From the NCBI GenBank assembly GCA_019119995.1, contig DWVY01000035.1, positions 1 through 37,637 of the forward strand: a DNA stretch of 37,637 nt. Direction: 5' to 3'. This DNA is from Candidatus Mediterraneibacter faecavium (GTDB taxonomy: Bacteria > Bacillota > Clostridia > Lachnospirales > Lachnospiraceae). Position 1 is the stretch's first letter; each line of letters starts with the position of its first letter. Of this stretch, positions 30,831-37,637 are shown piece after piece. The position numbers and the translations under genes were made by a program. The notes under the pieces are model-generated. The model made no database searches and was not told the DNA's origin. It saw nothing but the letters and a program-made list of their open reading frames with translations.

Positions 30831-32833
30831 GATGGATCTATGGGAGACAGGACTGGAAGACGGCGGAAAGGGGACTGGAGAACTGCTATCTCATGACGAA
30901 CGGTCTGGGCGGGTTCGCCTCCCTGACGATGACAGGTGCGGCGGCGCGCAATGACCACGCGTTTCTGATGGCATGTACGAAAGCGCCGAACAACCGGTAC
31001 AATATCATACACAGGCTTGCAGAGAAAGTGGAGTACGGAAGCGGGGGCGAGAGCGTGGTCCTCTCGACGCAGCAATTTGCGGACGGCAGTCATGAGGACG
31101 GGTTCCGGTATCTGACGGAATTTGTATATGAGGACACTCCGGTCTGGCGCTACTTTGTGAACGGAGCTGTGATCGAGAAGGAGGCTGCGCTCAGACAGGG
31201 GGAAAATACTGTGGCGGTCTGTTACCGGGTGGACAACCGCGGACGTCGGCCGCTGCGTCTGACGGTGACTCCTTTCTGTCAGTTCAGCCCGAAAGGAGAA
31301 GATGCAGGGGAGGAGTGCATACCTGTATATACGCCGGAGACGGCAGACCGGTACGGGTCTGTCACAGCCGGGGATATGACGCTGTACTGTGTGACGGACG
31401 GCAGCAGTTCGGAGATTCCCGTAAAAGAGGAAACCTATTATTATGCATATGATGAATGTGACGGACGGCGCAGCACGGGCCGGGCGAGGGCCTGTCATGA
31501 GATAAGCATGTCCGTGGAAGGAGGCGGATGCGCGTCGCTCTCTGTCGTATTCACGATGGAGGAGCGGTATGCCCGGAAAGAGACAGAGGCAGAGCGGGGA
31601 GGTCCGGCAGGAGAACTGGCGGCATTTATCATAGAGGAGCAGAAAAGGTCATGCAGACAGCTAGAAGAGGAGAGCGGGCTCTTAGACGAGACAGCTCTTA
31701 CGCTGGTAAAGAGTGCGCATCAGTTCGTTTCAAAGAGAGAGTCTACGGGCGGGAAGACGATCCTGGCTGGATTCCCGTTCTTTGAGGACTGGGGAAGGGA
31801 TACGATGACCGCCCTGCCGGGGATCTGCCTGTCCACACGCCGGTTTGACGATGCCGCGTCGATTCTCAGGACATTTGCCCGTTACGAAAGAAATGGACTT
31901 ATGCCGAACCTTTTCCCCGAAGGGAAAAATGACCCGAAGTATAATACGGCGGACGCCGCGCTCCTGTTCATAAACTGCGTCTGGCTGTATTATCAGTCTT
32001 CCGGAGATGAGGGAATGGTCAGGGAAATGTATCCGGTGATGGAGCGGATCGTCCGTTCCTACAGAAACGGGACGGAATATGACATTTATATGGATGAAGA
32101 CGGTCTGATCTCAGCCGGCAGCGGCCTGGACCAGGTGACCTGGATGGATGTGCGCGCAGGAGAGATCCTGCCGACTCCGCGGCACGGAAAGCCGGTGGAG
32201 ATCAACGCTTACTGGTACAATGCCCTGCGGATCATGGGGATGTGCTCGCGCCTTCTCGGAGACGGCCGCGCAGATGGATATGAAAAAGCCGCAGAGCGGA
32301 CAAAACGTTCGTTCTCAGACAAGTTCTGGATGGAAGAAAAACACTGCCTAAGGGACGTGCTGTCCGGCACGGAGGCTGACGGACAGATCCGGTGCAACCA
32401 GATATGGGCGGTATCCATGCCGTTTACCATGCTGGATGAGGAGAAAGAGCGTCAGGTGGTGGACACGGTGTTTGAAAAGCTGTATACGCCGTACGGGCTG
32501 CGCACTCTGGAGGAGACCGACCCGCAATTCCACCCGGTGTACGGAGGAGAGATGTTCAAGAGAGATATGGCATATCATCAGGGGACAGTGTGGGCGTATC
32601 CCCTGGGGGCATATTATCTTGCATATCTGAAGGTAAACAGGTATAGTGAAAGTGCAAAAGCTTATGTGAAGGCGCAGATGGAAGTCCTGCACAGCGCCCT
32701 GCGGGAAGGCTGTATCGGACAGCTCCCGGAAATATATGACGGAGGCATCCCTGTCTCGTCGAAGGGATGCTTTGCACAGGCGTGGAGTGTGGGCGAGCTG
32801 CTCAGAGTATATGAAGCGCTGGAGAGGAGGTAA
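30821..32833 (+). CDS. amylo-alpha-1,6-glucosidase / glycogen debranching enzyme (GH133 type)
   Basis: A 670-residue debranching enzyme that releases glucose from alpha-1,6 branch stubs. The N-terminal half holds the GDE-N motif NCYLMTNGLGGFASLTMTG (about 21-39), and the C-terminal (alpha/alpha) barrel has GFPFFEDWGRDTMTALPG, LMPNLFPEGKNDPKYNTADA and SGLDQVTWMD. This is the bacterial/archaeal GH133 form, without a GH13 transferase half. The start at 30821 (MGIRWIYGRQDW) overlaps the pulA stop; AGGAG lies about 11 bases upstream. It acts with the pullulanase and the two GH13 enzymes on branched dextrins. Confidence 0.9.
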   Translation: MGIRWIYGRQDWKTAERGLENCYLMTNGLGGFASLTMTGAAARNDHAFLMACTKAPNNRYNIIHRLAEKVEYGSGGESVVLSTQQFADGSHEDGFRYLTEFVYEDTPVWRYFVNGAVIEKEAALRQGENTVAVCYRVDNRGRRPLRLTVTPFCQFSPKGEDAGEECIPVYTPETADRYGSVTAGDMTLYCVTDGSSSEIPVKEETYYYAYDECDGRRSTGRARACHEISMSVEGGGCASLSVVFTMEERYARKETEAERGGPAGELAAFIIEEQKRSCRQLEEESGLLDETALTLVKSAHQFVSKRESTGGKTILAGFPFFEDWGRDTMTALPGICLSTRRFDDAASILRTFARYERNGLMPNLFPEGKNDPKYNTADAALLFINCVWLYYQSSGDEGMVREMYPVMERIVRSYRNGTEYDIYMDEDGLISAGSGLDQVTWMDVRAGEILPTPRHGKPVEINAYWYNALRIMGMCSRLLGDGRADGYEKAAERTKRSFSDKFWMEEKHCLRDVLSGTEADGQIRCNQIWAVSMPFTMLDEEKERQVVDTVFEKLYTPYGLRTLEETDPQFHPVYGGEMFKRDMAYHQGTVWAYPLGAYYLAYLKVNRYSESAKAYVKAQMEVLHSALREGCIGQLPEIYDGGIPVSSKGCFAQAWSVGELLRVYEALERR

Positions 32834-32837
32834 GTAC

Positions 32838-34592
32838 ATGGATTTTGCTGCTGTATACCATAAGACATCGGAACAGATGAGTTATCCGCTGGATGAGGAC
32901 CGGCTGGTCGTCAATCTGAAGACGGGATATGACGTGAAGCGGGTGTTTATCATACACGGCGATCCCTTTGACGCGGGGATCCTCGGAGGGAATGAAAAGT
33001 GGCACGGCAAAAGAGAAGAGATCGTGTACAGGAAACATCTTCCCTGTCAGGTCTGGTGGACGACAACGCTGACCCCGCCTTATAAGCGGTGCAAATACTA
33101 CTTTGAATTACAGACGGACAGCGAGGTGTGGTATTATTTTGAGGACGGATTCCTGACGAAAGAACAGGCGGATATGCCCGGAAGGCTGCTGCAGTATTTT
33201 ATCGTGCCGTGGATGAATCCCGCGGACGTGAACCGCACGCCTGAATGGGTCAATGAGACTGTGTGGTATCAGATATTCCCGGACCGGTTCTGCAACGGCA
33301 CTCCGGAACTGAATACTCCCGACATCCTGCCGTGGCAGACAGGACCGGTGACGAATAAGGAGAAGTACGGAGGAAATCTCAAGGGAATACAAAGCAGGAT
33401 CCCTTACCTGCGGGACTTGGGCATAACGGGGATCTATCTGAATCCGGTCATGGAAGCAGAGACGAATCATAAGTATGATACGAAAGACTATACGAAGATC
33501 GACCCGTCATTCGGAGATAATGCAGGAATGCGCCGTCTTGTGGACGAGGCGCACAGATACGGGATCCGCGTGATGGTGGACGCGGTGTTCAACCACTGCG
33601 GGCGGAAGTTCGCGCCGTGGCTGGATGTACAGGAAAAGGGAGCGGCGTCTGAATATGCGGACTGGTTCATGGTCAATGACTGGCAGCAGATATCGAAAGG
33701 CGGGAGTACAAGGGACGGGCGTTTCTATTCATTCGCCTTTGCGGAGGGGATGCCGAAGCTGAACACCAATCATCCGGAAGTGATCAACTATTTCTGCGGT
33801 GTCTGCGAACAGTGGGTCAGGGAATTTGACATCGACGCGATCCGCTTTGATGTGGGGAATGAAGTGTCCCACCGCTTTTTGAAAGAGGTGCGCAGACGGC
33901 TGAAAAGCATCCGCCCGGATATCTATCTGCTGGGCGAGATCTGGCATGACGCCAGCCAGTGGCTTGCGGGGGACGAGTATGATTCGGTGATGAATTATCC
34001 GCTGATGAGCGGCATACATGATTATTTCCTGGATGCGTCCGCGGATAAAAAGGAGTTTGAATATATGGTCAACCGCTGTTATACAATGTATATGCAGCAG
34101 AATAATAACGTGCTTTTCAATCTGCTGGACTCCCATGACACAGAGCGGCTTATGAACCGTTTCCATGATCTGGATATCTTTTACCAGCAGCTGGCGGTCC
34201 TGTTTACCCTGCCTGGAAGCCCGTGCATTTATTACGGGACTGAGATCGCAATGGAGGGCGGATTTGATCCGGACTGCAGGAGATGTATGCCGTGGGATGA
34301 GATCGGATCGGAAGAGAATCAGGAAAAGATCGGGCTGATGAGACGGCTGATTCGGATGCGCAGGGAGGAAGAGGCGTGCAGAAGCCCGCACTTCCATTTC
34401 CCGAATACATATCCGGACAGTCGGTGCGTCGAATATATCAAGCTGGATGATGAAAACCGGAAGATAGAAGTGGTCCTGAACTGTTCGGGAGAACCGATGG
34501 AAGTACCCGAAGGCGGGGAAATCCTGTTCTCCAGAAATTATGACCGGGGCATACTGGGGAAAAACGGTACGTTGATAAGGAATATTTCATAA
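32838..34592 (+). CDS. neopullulanase / cyclomaltodextrinase-type glycosidase (GH13_20)
   Basis: A 584-residue cytoplasmic enzyme. The N-terminal ~120 residues form a CBM34-like domain used for dimerisation in this subfamily. The GH13 core begins at WYQIFPDRFCNG. Region V reads MPKLN, the signature of the neopullulanase/cyclomaltodextrinase/maltogenic amylase group. Catalytic residues are Asp in AIRFDVGNE, Glu in LLGEIWHDA and Asp in LLDSHDTERL. Such enzymes cleave alpha-1,4 and some alpha-1,6 bonds and open cyclodextrins. GGAGG lies seven bases before the ATG and overlaps the end of the previous gene. The exact preference is unknown. Confidence 0.9.
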   Translation: MDFAAVYHKTSEQMSYPLDEDRLVVNLKTGYDVKRVFIIHGDPFDAGILGGNEKWHGKREEIVYRKHLPCQVWWTTTLTPPYKRCKYYFELQTDSEVWYYFEDGFLTKEQADMPGRLLQYFIVPWMNPADVNRTPEWVNETVWYQIFPDRFCNGTPELNTPDILPWQTGPVTNKEKYGGNLKGIQSRIPYLRDLGITGIYLNPVMEAETNHKYDTKDYTKIDPSFGDNAGMRRLVDEAHRYGIRVMVDAVFNHCGRKFAPWLDVQEKGAASEYADWFMVNDWQQISKGGSTRDGRFYSFAFAEGMPKLNTNHPEVINYFCGVCEQWVREFDIDAIRFDVGNEVSHRFLKEVRRRLKSIRPDIYLLGEIWHDASQWLAGDEYDSVMNYPLMSGIHDYFLDASADKKEFEYMVNRCYTMYMQQNNNVLFNLLDSHDTERLMNRFHDLDIFYQQLAVLFTLPGSPCIYYGTEIAMEGGFDPDCRRCMPWDEIGSEENQEKIGLMRRLIRMRREEEACRSPHFHFPNTYPDSRCVEYIKLDDENRKIEVVLNCSGEPMEVPEGGEILFSRNYDRGILGKNGTLIRNIS

Positions 34593-34608
34593 GGAAGAGG
34601 TGTTTATT

Positions 34609-36249
34609 ATGACAGAGATGAATAAAAAGTGGTGGAAAGACGCGGTAGTCTATCAGATCTACCCGAAAAGCTTTCAGGATTCCAATGGGGACGGCATAGG
34701 AGATATCCGGGGCATTATCAGCCGGCTGGATTACCTGGAAGACCTGGGGATCGATGCGGTATGGATCTCTCCTATGTACTGCTCGCCCCAGGATGACAAC
34801 GGTTATGATATTTCCGACTATCAGGACATCGATCCCATGTTCGGAAGTCTGGAAGACATGGAAGAGCTGATCGCGAAAGCGAAAGAGAAGAATATCCGGA
34901 TCATCATGGATCTTGTGCTCAATCATACGTCGGACGAACACCGGTGGTTCCTTGAGGCAAAGAAATCGAAAGACAATCCGTACCATGATTACTATGTGTG
35001 GAGAGACGGAGAGGAAGGCGTATATCCTAATGATATGAAAGCTACGTTCGGCGGCCCGGCATGGGAGTGGGTGCCGGAGCTTGGGCAGTACTATTTCCAC
35101 CAGTTTTCCGTAAAGCAGCCGGATCTGAACTGGGAGAATCCGAAGGTCCGCCGGGAGATCTACGATATGATCCTCTGGTGGATGGACAAAGGTGTGGGAG
35201 GATTCCGCCTCGACGTGATCGATCAGATCGCCAAAGAGCCGGATAAAATGATCACTAACAACGGCCCCAGACTCCACGAATTCCTGCAGGAGATGAGCAG
35301 AGAAACTTTCCAGAAAGGAGATCTGATCACTGTAGGAGAGGCGTGGGGAGCGACTCCGGAGATCGCAAAACTCTACAGCGATCCGGACGGAAGCGAGTTC
35401 TCCATGGTATTCCAGTTTGAACATATGGTGATGGACCAGCAGGAAGGAAAGGAAAAGTGGGATCTTGCGCCGCTTCCTTTCGTGAAATTGAAGAAATGCC
35501 TTGCAAAATGGCAGGATGAACTGTACGGAAAAGGTTGGAACAGCCTGTTCTTCGACAACCATGATCTGCCCCGTATCGTTTCACGGTGGGGCGACGACGG
35601 CAAATACCGTGCAGAATCCGCCAAGATGCTCGCCACAGTCCTGCACGGGATGCAGGGGACTCCCTATGTGTATCAGGGCGAGGAACTGGGGATGACGAAT
35701 GTGAGATTTGAGGATATCGACAGCTATAAGGATATTGAGACGCTCAACATGTACAGGGAGAGACTTGAGTCGGGATATGCCAAAGAAGATGTCATGCGCT
35801 CGATCTATGCAAAGAGCCGTGATAACGCCCGCACGCCGATGCAGTGGGATCCAGATGACAATGCAGGATTTACGACAGGCACGCCGTGGATCGCGGTGAA
35901 TCCGAACTATACGGAGATCAATGCAGAAGATGAGAGGAAAGATCCGGATTCGGTGTATCATTACTATCGGAAGCTGATCCACATGCGGAAAGAATATCCG
36001 GTCTTCGTGGACGGAAGATTTGAACTGCTCCTTCCCGATGACGGGCAGGTCTTCGCCTATGAGCGCAGGAACGATGACTCACAGATGCTCATCTGCGCCA
36101 ACTTTACCGGAGAAGCGGCAGAGTGTCCGGTCAGCACAGAGTGGAAAGACGCACAGGTGCTGATCCATAATTATAAAGACGGTGCGCCGGAGCAGACCGG
36201 GGATTGCCTGAAGCTCAGACCTTATGAGGCGTTTATCTTATATAGGTGA
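34609..36249 (+). CDS. malL: oligo-1,6-glucosidase / alpha-glucosidase (GH13_31)
   Basis: A 546-residue exo-glucosidase releasing glucose from short oligosaccharides. It begins with the family pattern WWKDAVVYQIYPKSFQDSNG. Region V is QPDLNWENP, the oligo-1,6-glucosidase signature. The nucleophile Asp is in GGFRLDVIDQ; the valine after it is the residue linked to alpha-1,6 specificity in this family. The acid/base Glu is in TVGEAWG and the third Asp in FFDNHDLPRIVSRWG. The ATG at 34609 follows GAGG by eight bases; a GTG at 34600 is unlikely. It is the last gene of the maltodextrin operon, and a terminator lies 42 bases after. Trehalose-6-phosphate hydrolase is a less likely alternative. Confidence 0.9.
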   Translation: MTEMNKKWWKDAVVYQIYPKSFQDSNGDGIGDIRGIISRLDYLEDLGIDAVWISPMYCSPQDDNGYDISDYQDIDPMFGSLEDMEELIAKAKEKNIRIIMDLVLNHTSDEHRWFLEAKKSKDNPYHDYYVWRDGEEGVYPNDMKATFGGPAWEWVPELGQYYFHQFSVKQPDLNWENPKVRREIYDMILWWMDKGVGGFRLDVIDQIAKEPDKMITNNGPRLHEFLQEMSRETFQKGDLITVGEAWGATPEIAKLYSDPDGSEFSMVFQFEHMVMDQQEGKEKWDLAPLPFVKLKKCLAKWQDELYGKGWNSLFFDNHDLPRIVSRWGDDGKYRAESAKMLATVLHGMQGTPYVYQGEELGMTNVRFEDIDSYKDIETLNMYRERLESGYAKEDVMRSIYAKSRDNARTPMQWDPDDNAGFTTGTPWIAVNPNYTEINAEDERKDPDSVYHYYRKLIHMRKEYPVFVDGRFELLLPDDGQVFAYERRNDDSQMLICANFTGEAAECPVSTEWKDAQVLIHNYKDGAPEQTGDCLKLRPYEAFILYR

Positions 36250-36290
36250 TAATTTCCCTTTTGCTTTTTCAAATCTTGATATATAAGTGA

Positions 36291-36355
36291 AAAGACATCT
36301 CCTGCAGAAGTGTATGTGCTAAGAAGCACGGGATTTTGCTGCGGGAGATGTCTTT
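36291..36355. terminator. bidirectional terminator between malL and the toxin-antitoxin genes
   Basis: A 17-bp stem (36291-36307 with 36339-36355, one wobble) encloses a small GTGCT/AGCAC hairpin. U-rich ends occur on both strands (TCTTTT on plus; TCTTTTCACTT on minus). It serves the convergent malL and antitoxin genes. Confidence 0.8.
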
Positions 36356-36383
36356 TGAGGAAAGAATGATTCTTTTTGCTTAT

Positions 36384-36677
36384 TTATTTCTGGAGCTTCT
36401 TGGGAACAAATACGATTCCAAGATCCATATCCAGACCATCTGCCAGACGCTTTAGGAGTTTTAACGAAGGGTTCCTGGTTCCATTTTCCAAACGGCTGAT
36501 ATCGGCCTGAGGGATTCCGGTTTTTTCAGCCAGCTCTTTTTGGGTGAGATGCTGTGAAGTTCTTGCATCAACAATAGCTTTGATAATATCGAATTCGGGT
36601 TCCAGGGCATCCCATTCTTTTTTGAATCCTGCATTTTTCATTTGCTGATTTAAAGTCTCGCGGAAATTTTTTCCCAT
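36384..36677 (-). CDS. XRE-family antitoxin, HigA-like
   Basis: A 97-residue DNA-binding antitoxin. The helix-turn-helix is LTQKELAEKTGIPQADISRL (about residues 45-64), followed by ENGTRNPSLKLLKRLADGL, the standard XRE fold. The ATG at 36677 lies one base after the toxin stop, with AGGTGA upstream inside the toxin gene, so the pair is translationally coupled. It should neutralise the toxin upstream and repress the shared promoter at the 37054-37081 dyad. Confidence 0.88.
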   Translation of the reverse strand: MGKNFRETLNQQMKNAGFKKEWDALEPEFDIIKAIVDARTSQHLTQKELAEKTGIPQADISRLENGTRNPSLKLLKRLADGLDMDLGIVFVPKKLQK

Positions 36678-36678
36678 T

Positions 36679-37029
36679 TTATTCACCTGCTTTCACGTTA
36701 TAAATTTTTCTGCGTTTTTTTGCCAGTGTTATTTCCCGTTTTGGTGTTTTTTCGGTCTTTTTTACAAAGCCGTTGGTTAATATGACTTTTTTCCCTATAA
36801 CGAAAAAATATAAGATCCTCGTAATATTACTGCTTTGTTTTATTCTTAACTCGAAAATACCATCATCCAATTCTTTGGAATAAGGTTCGCGCAGAGTATT
36901 ACCTTTCAGCTCTAAAAGCTCAAGCATTCTAAATATTTTTGCCTGCATTTTATATTCCTGTGATAATATAAAATCTTCTACAGGATATGTTCCGTCATCT
37001 TTTTGGAAATATTCCACTTCAAAATTCAT
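36679..37029 (-). CDS. RelE/HigB-type toxin (phage Gp49-like)
   Basis: A 116-residue toxin of the RelE/ParE superfamily. The characteristic core is LREPYSKELDDGIFELRIKQ followed by RILYFFVIGKKVILTNGFVKK and a basic C-terminus (TPKREITLAKKRR), matching the HigB/Gp49 group that usually cleaves mRNA at the ribosome. The toxin gene precedes the antitoxin gene, the HigBA order. The promoter and dyad operator are immediately upstream. Activity is assumed from family; residues needed for cleavage were not individually verified. Confidence 0.88.
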   Translation of the reverse strand: MNFEVEYFQKDDGTYPVEDFILSQEYKMQAKIFRMLELLELKGNTLREPYSKELDDGIFELRIKQSSNITRILYFFVIGKKVILTNGFVKKTEKTPKREITLAKKRRKIYNVKAGE

Positions 37030-37053
37030 TTAAACTCACCTATCTTCTGTATA

Positions 37054-37088
37054 TATGTGATTATATGTTATATATCACATAATGTCAA
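37054..37088 (-). promoter_or_regulatory. toxin-antitoxin promoter with autoregulatory dyad
   Basis: On the minus strand a consensus promoter, TTGACA (37088-37083), 17 bases, TATAAT (37065-37060). Perfect 8-bp arms TATGTGAT (37054-37061) and ATCACATA (37074-37081) straddle the -10, where an antitoxin dimer would shut the promoter. Confidence 0.8.
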
Positions 37089-37144
37089 ACGCTGAATTGT
37101 AAGTTTTTTGGAGAAGTTTATCCATTTGATGACAGTCGACGGAT

Positions 37145-37165
37145 TTTTGCACGTATTTTGCACGT
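37145..37165 (+). repeat. direct repeat TTTTGCACGT between the divergent promoters
   Basis: Two identical 10-mers at 37145-37154 and 37156-37165 (11-base period), 18 bases before the thrS -35. It could be an activator site for thrS; no protein assigned. Confidence 0.45.
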
Positions 37166-37183
37166 CGAACATAGATTCAATGC

Positions 37184-37213
37184 TTGACACAGCCAGTCCG
37201 CCTGCGGTAGAAT
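37184..37213 (+). promoter_or_regulatory. promoter of thrS
   Basis: TTGACA (37184-37189), 18 bases, TAGAAT (37208-37213), directly upstream of the T-box leader. Confidence 0.75.
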
Positions 37214-37219
37214 AACCGG

Positions 37220-37496
37220 TGTAGACAAAGCGTTGAAGAGGACAGTAAGCTGTCGGTGCATCGGCAGAGAGGGATCGCAGGGTGGGAAGATCCTGTTGCA
37301 CGGCATGACTGAAGACCACCTCCGAGCGGCCCCAATCAGGCCCGGTGATTCCGTTATCATCACATGAATGAAGATGGTTTTCCATGGAAAACAAGCAGGG
37401 TGGAACCGCGGGTGTATTACCCGTCCCTGTAAGGAGTGTTTCCGTGTGACTGCATAGATTTCAGATAAGTAAGAGACATTCCGTGGAATGTCTCTT
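37220..37496 (+). promoter_or_regulatory. threonine T-box leader of thrS
   Basis: A tRNA-sensing riboswitch. The visible parts are the AGTA bulge (37244-37247) and the Stem I distal region with GGTGGGAAGATCC (about 37281-37293). The specifier ACC (37315-37317, in GAAGACCA) is a threonine codon. The T-box core AGGGTGGAACCGCG (37397-37410) folds with 37419-37428 into the antiterminator (CGGGT/ACCCG and AGGG/CCCT). Uncharged tRNA-Thr would pair with ACC and with TGG in the bulge and allow read-through. The terminator is 37471-37496. The specifier agrees with the downstream thrS start. Confidence 0.9.
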
Positions 37497-37500
37497 TTGT
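37471..37500 (+). terminator. T-box terminator of thrS
   Basis: AAGAGACATTCC (37471-37482) pairs with GGAATGTCTCTT (37485-37496), followed by TTGTTTAATT. It lies 42 bases after the antiterminator and does not share its sequence, unlike most T-boxes. Confidence 0.85.
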
Positions 37501-37546
37501 TTAATTAGGAAACTTCGTTCCCTATTAAACAAAAAGCCCTCCGGGC
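37495..37546. other. additional hairpins between the T-box terminator and thrS
   Basis: The terminator's U-tract is the left arm of a second stem: TTTTGTTTAAT at 37495-37505 pairs with the right arm ending at 37534, with one bulge and a TTC loop. A third short stem, GCCC-TCC-GGGC (37536-37546), reads on the minus strand as a terminator-like hairpin followed by TTTTTGTTT. Confidence 0.5.
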
Positions 37547-37606
37547 AGGATTTCATCTGCGTCAGCCGGAAAACAAAATGAGAGAAACAGAAAGGAAGAG
37601 AAAAAG

Positions 37607-37637
37607 ATGAAGATCACATTAAAAGACGGCTCATTTA
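37607..37637 (+). CDS. thrS: threonyl-tRNA synthetase, N-terminus only
   Basis: Only the first ten codons are present (MKITLKDGSF), matching the start of the TGS domain of ThrRS (MKITLKDGS). The enzyme charges tRNA-Thr. AGGAAGAG precedes the ATG. The identification rests on the short start plus the threonine-specific T-box, which agree. The gene continues beyond the right edge. Confidence 0.85.
   Translation, partial: MKITLKDGSF

Noticed and set aside
34438..35562. 374-codon minus-strand frame opposite the GH13 enzymes
   Set aside because: Antisense to catalytic motifs of two confirmed GH13 genes and crosses their boundary.
37140..37170. Repeats upstream of thrS considered as a CRISPR remnant
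   Set aside because: Only two 10-base copies with one base between them, with no spacer-length gap and no cas genes.

Overview
The window looks like a chromosomal segment of a spore-forming gut-type Clostridia, most likely Lachnospiraceae. The evidence is a moderate G+C content, strong AGGAGG ribosome sites, SpoIIM- and SpoVB-like sporulation genes, a Firmicutes-type LexA box on recA, a threonine T-box and a carbohydrate-rich gene set. I cannot name the species. No rRNA, tRNA, CRISPR array, transposase or prophage was seen.

Layout. 1-91: start of a GAPDH gene (minus) with a promoter and a leader dyad. 273-4419 (minus): an iron-sulfur/tRNA-thiolation operon in the order Rrf2/IscR regulator, cysteine desulfurase, NifU/IscU scaffold, MnmA, PHP phosphatase. 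4599-7058: a SpoVB-type flippase facing a SpoIIM-like protein and a NudF-like Nudix hydrolase. 7222-10595 (minus): rny, recX and recA, the last with a LexA box. 10685-11815: about 1.1 kb without a convincing gene, holding diverged repeats and a large palindrome. 11816-14220 (minus): aroA and tyrA. 14446-16521: an EF-G paralogue. 16522-16903: two RNA-like structures and the trk promoter. 16904-21361: trkA, trkH and a large membrane protein of unknown function. 21440-22944: a small P-loop protein and, divergently, a ZIP metal transporter. 23026-24920 (minus): a LacI-family regulator and an omega-amidase-like hydrolase. 25209-36249: a maltodextrin locus (binding protein, two permeases, pullulanase, GH133 debranching enzyme, neopullulanase-type enzyme, oligo-1,6-glucosidase). 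36384-37029 (minus): a HigBA/RelE-type toxin-antitoxin pair. 37184-37637: thrS promoter, T-box leader and the first codons of thrS.

How the genes work together. The isc genes mobilise cysteine sulfur for Fe-S assembly, under a cluster-sensing Rrf2 protein, and the same desulfurase probably feeds MnmA for tRNA 2-thiouridine. aroA and tyrA serve aromatic amino-acid synthesis. The maltodextrin locus imports linear and branched alpha-glucans through an ABC transporter whose ATPase is not encoded here, then hydrolyses alpha-1,6 and alpha-1,4 bonds in the cytoplasm. The divergent LacI-family protein probably controls it through several CGAAAC half-sites.

The least explained parts are the repeat and palindrome island between recA and aroA, the unknown ectodomain protein of the trk operon, the structured GC-rich segment before trkA, and the unusual terminator arrangement of the thrS T-box. 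Promoters and RNA structures were found by eye from -35/-10 spacing and base pairing. None has been tested computationally.
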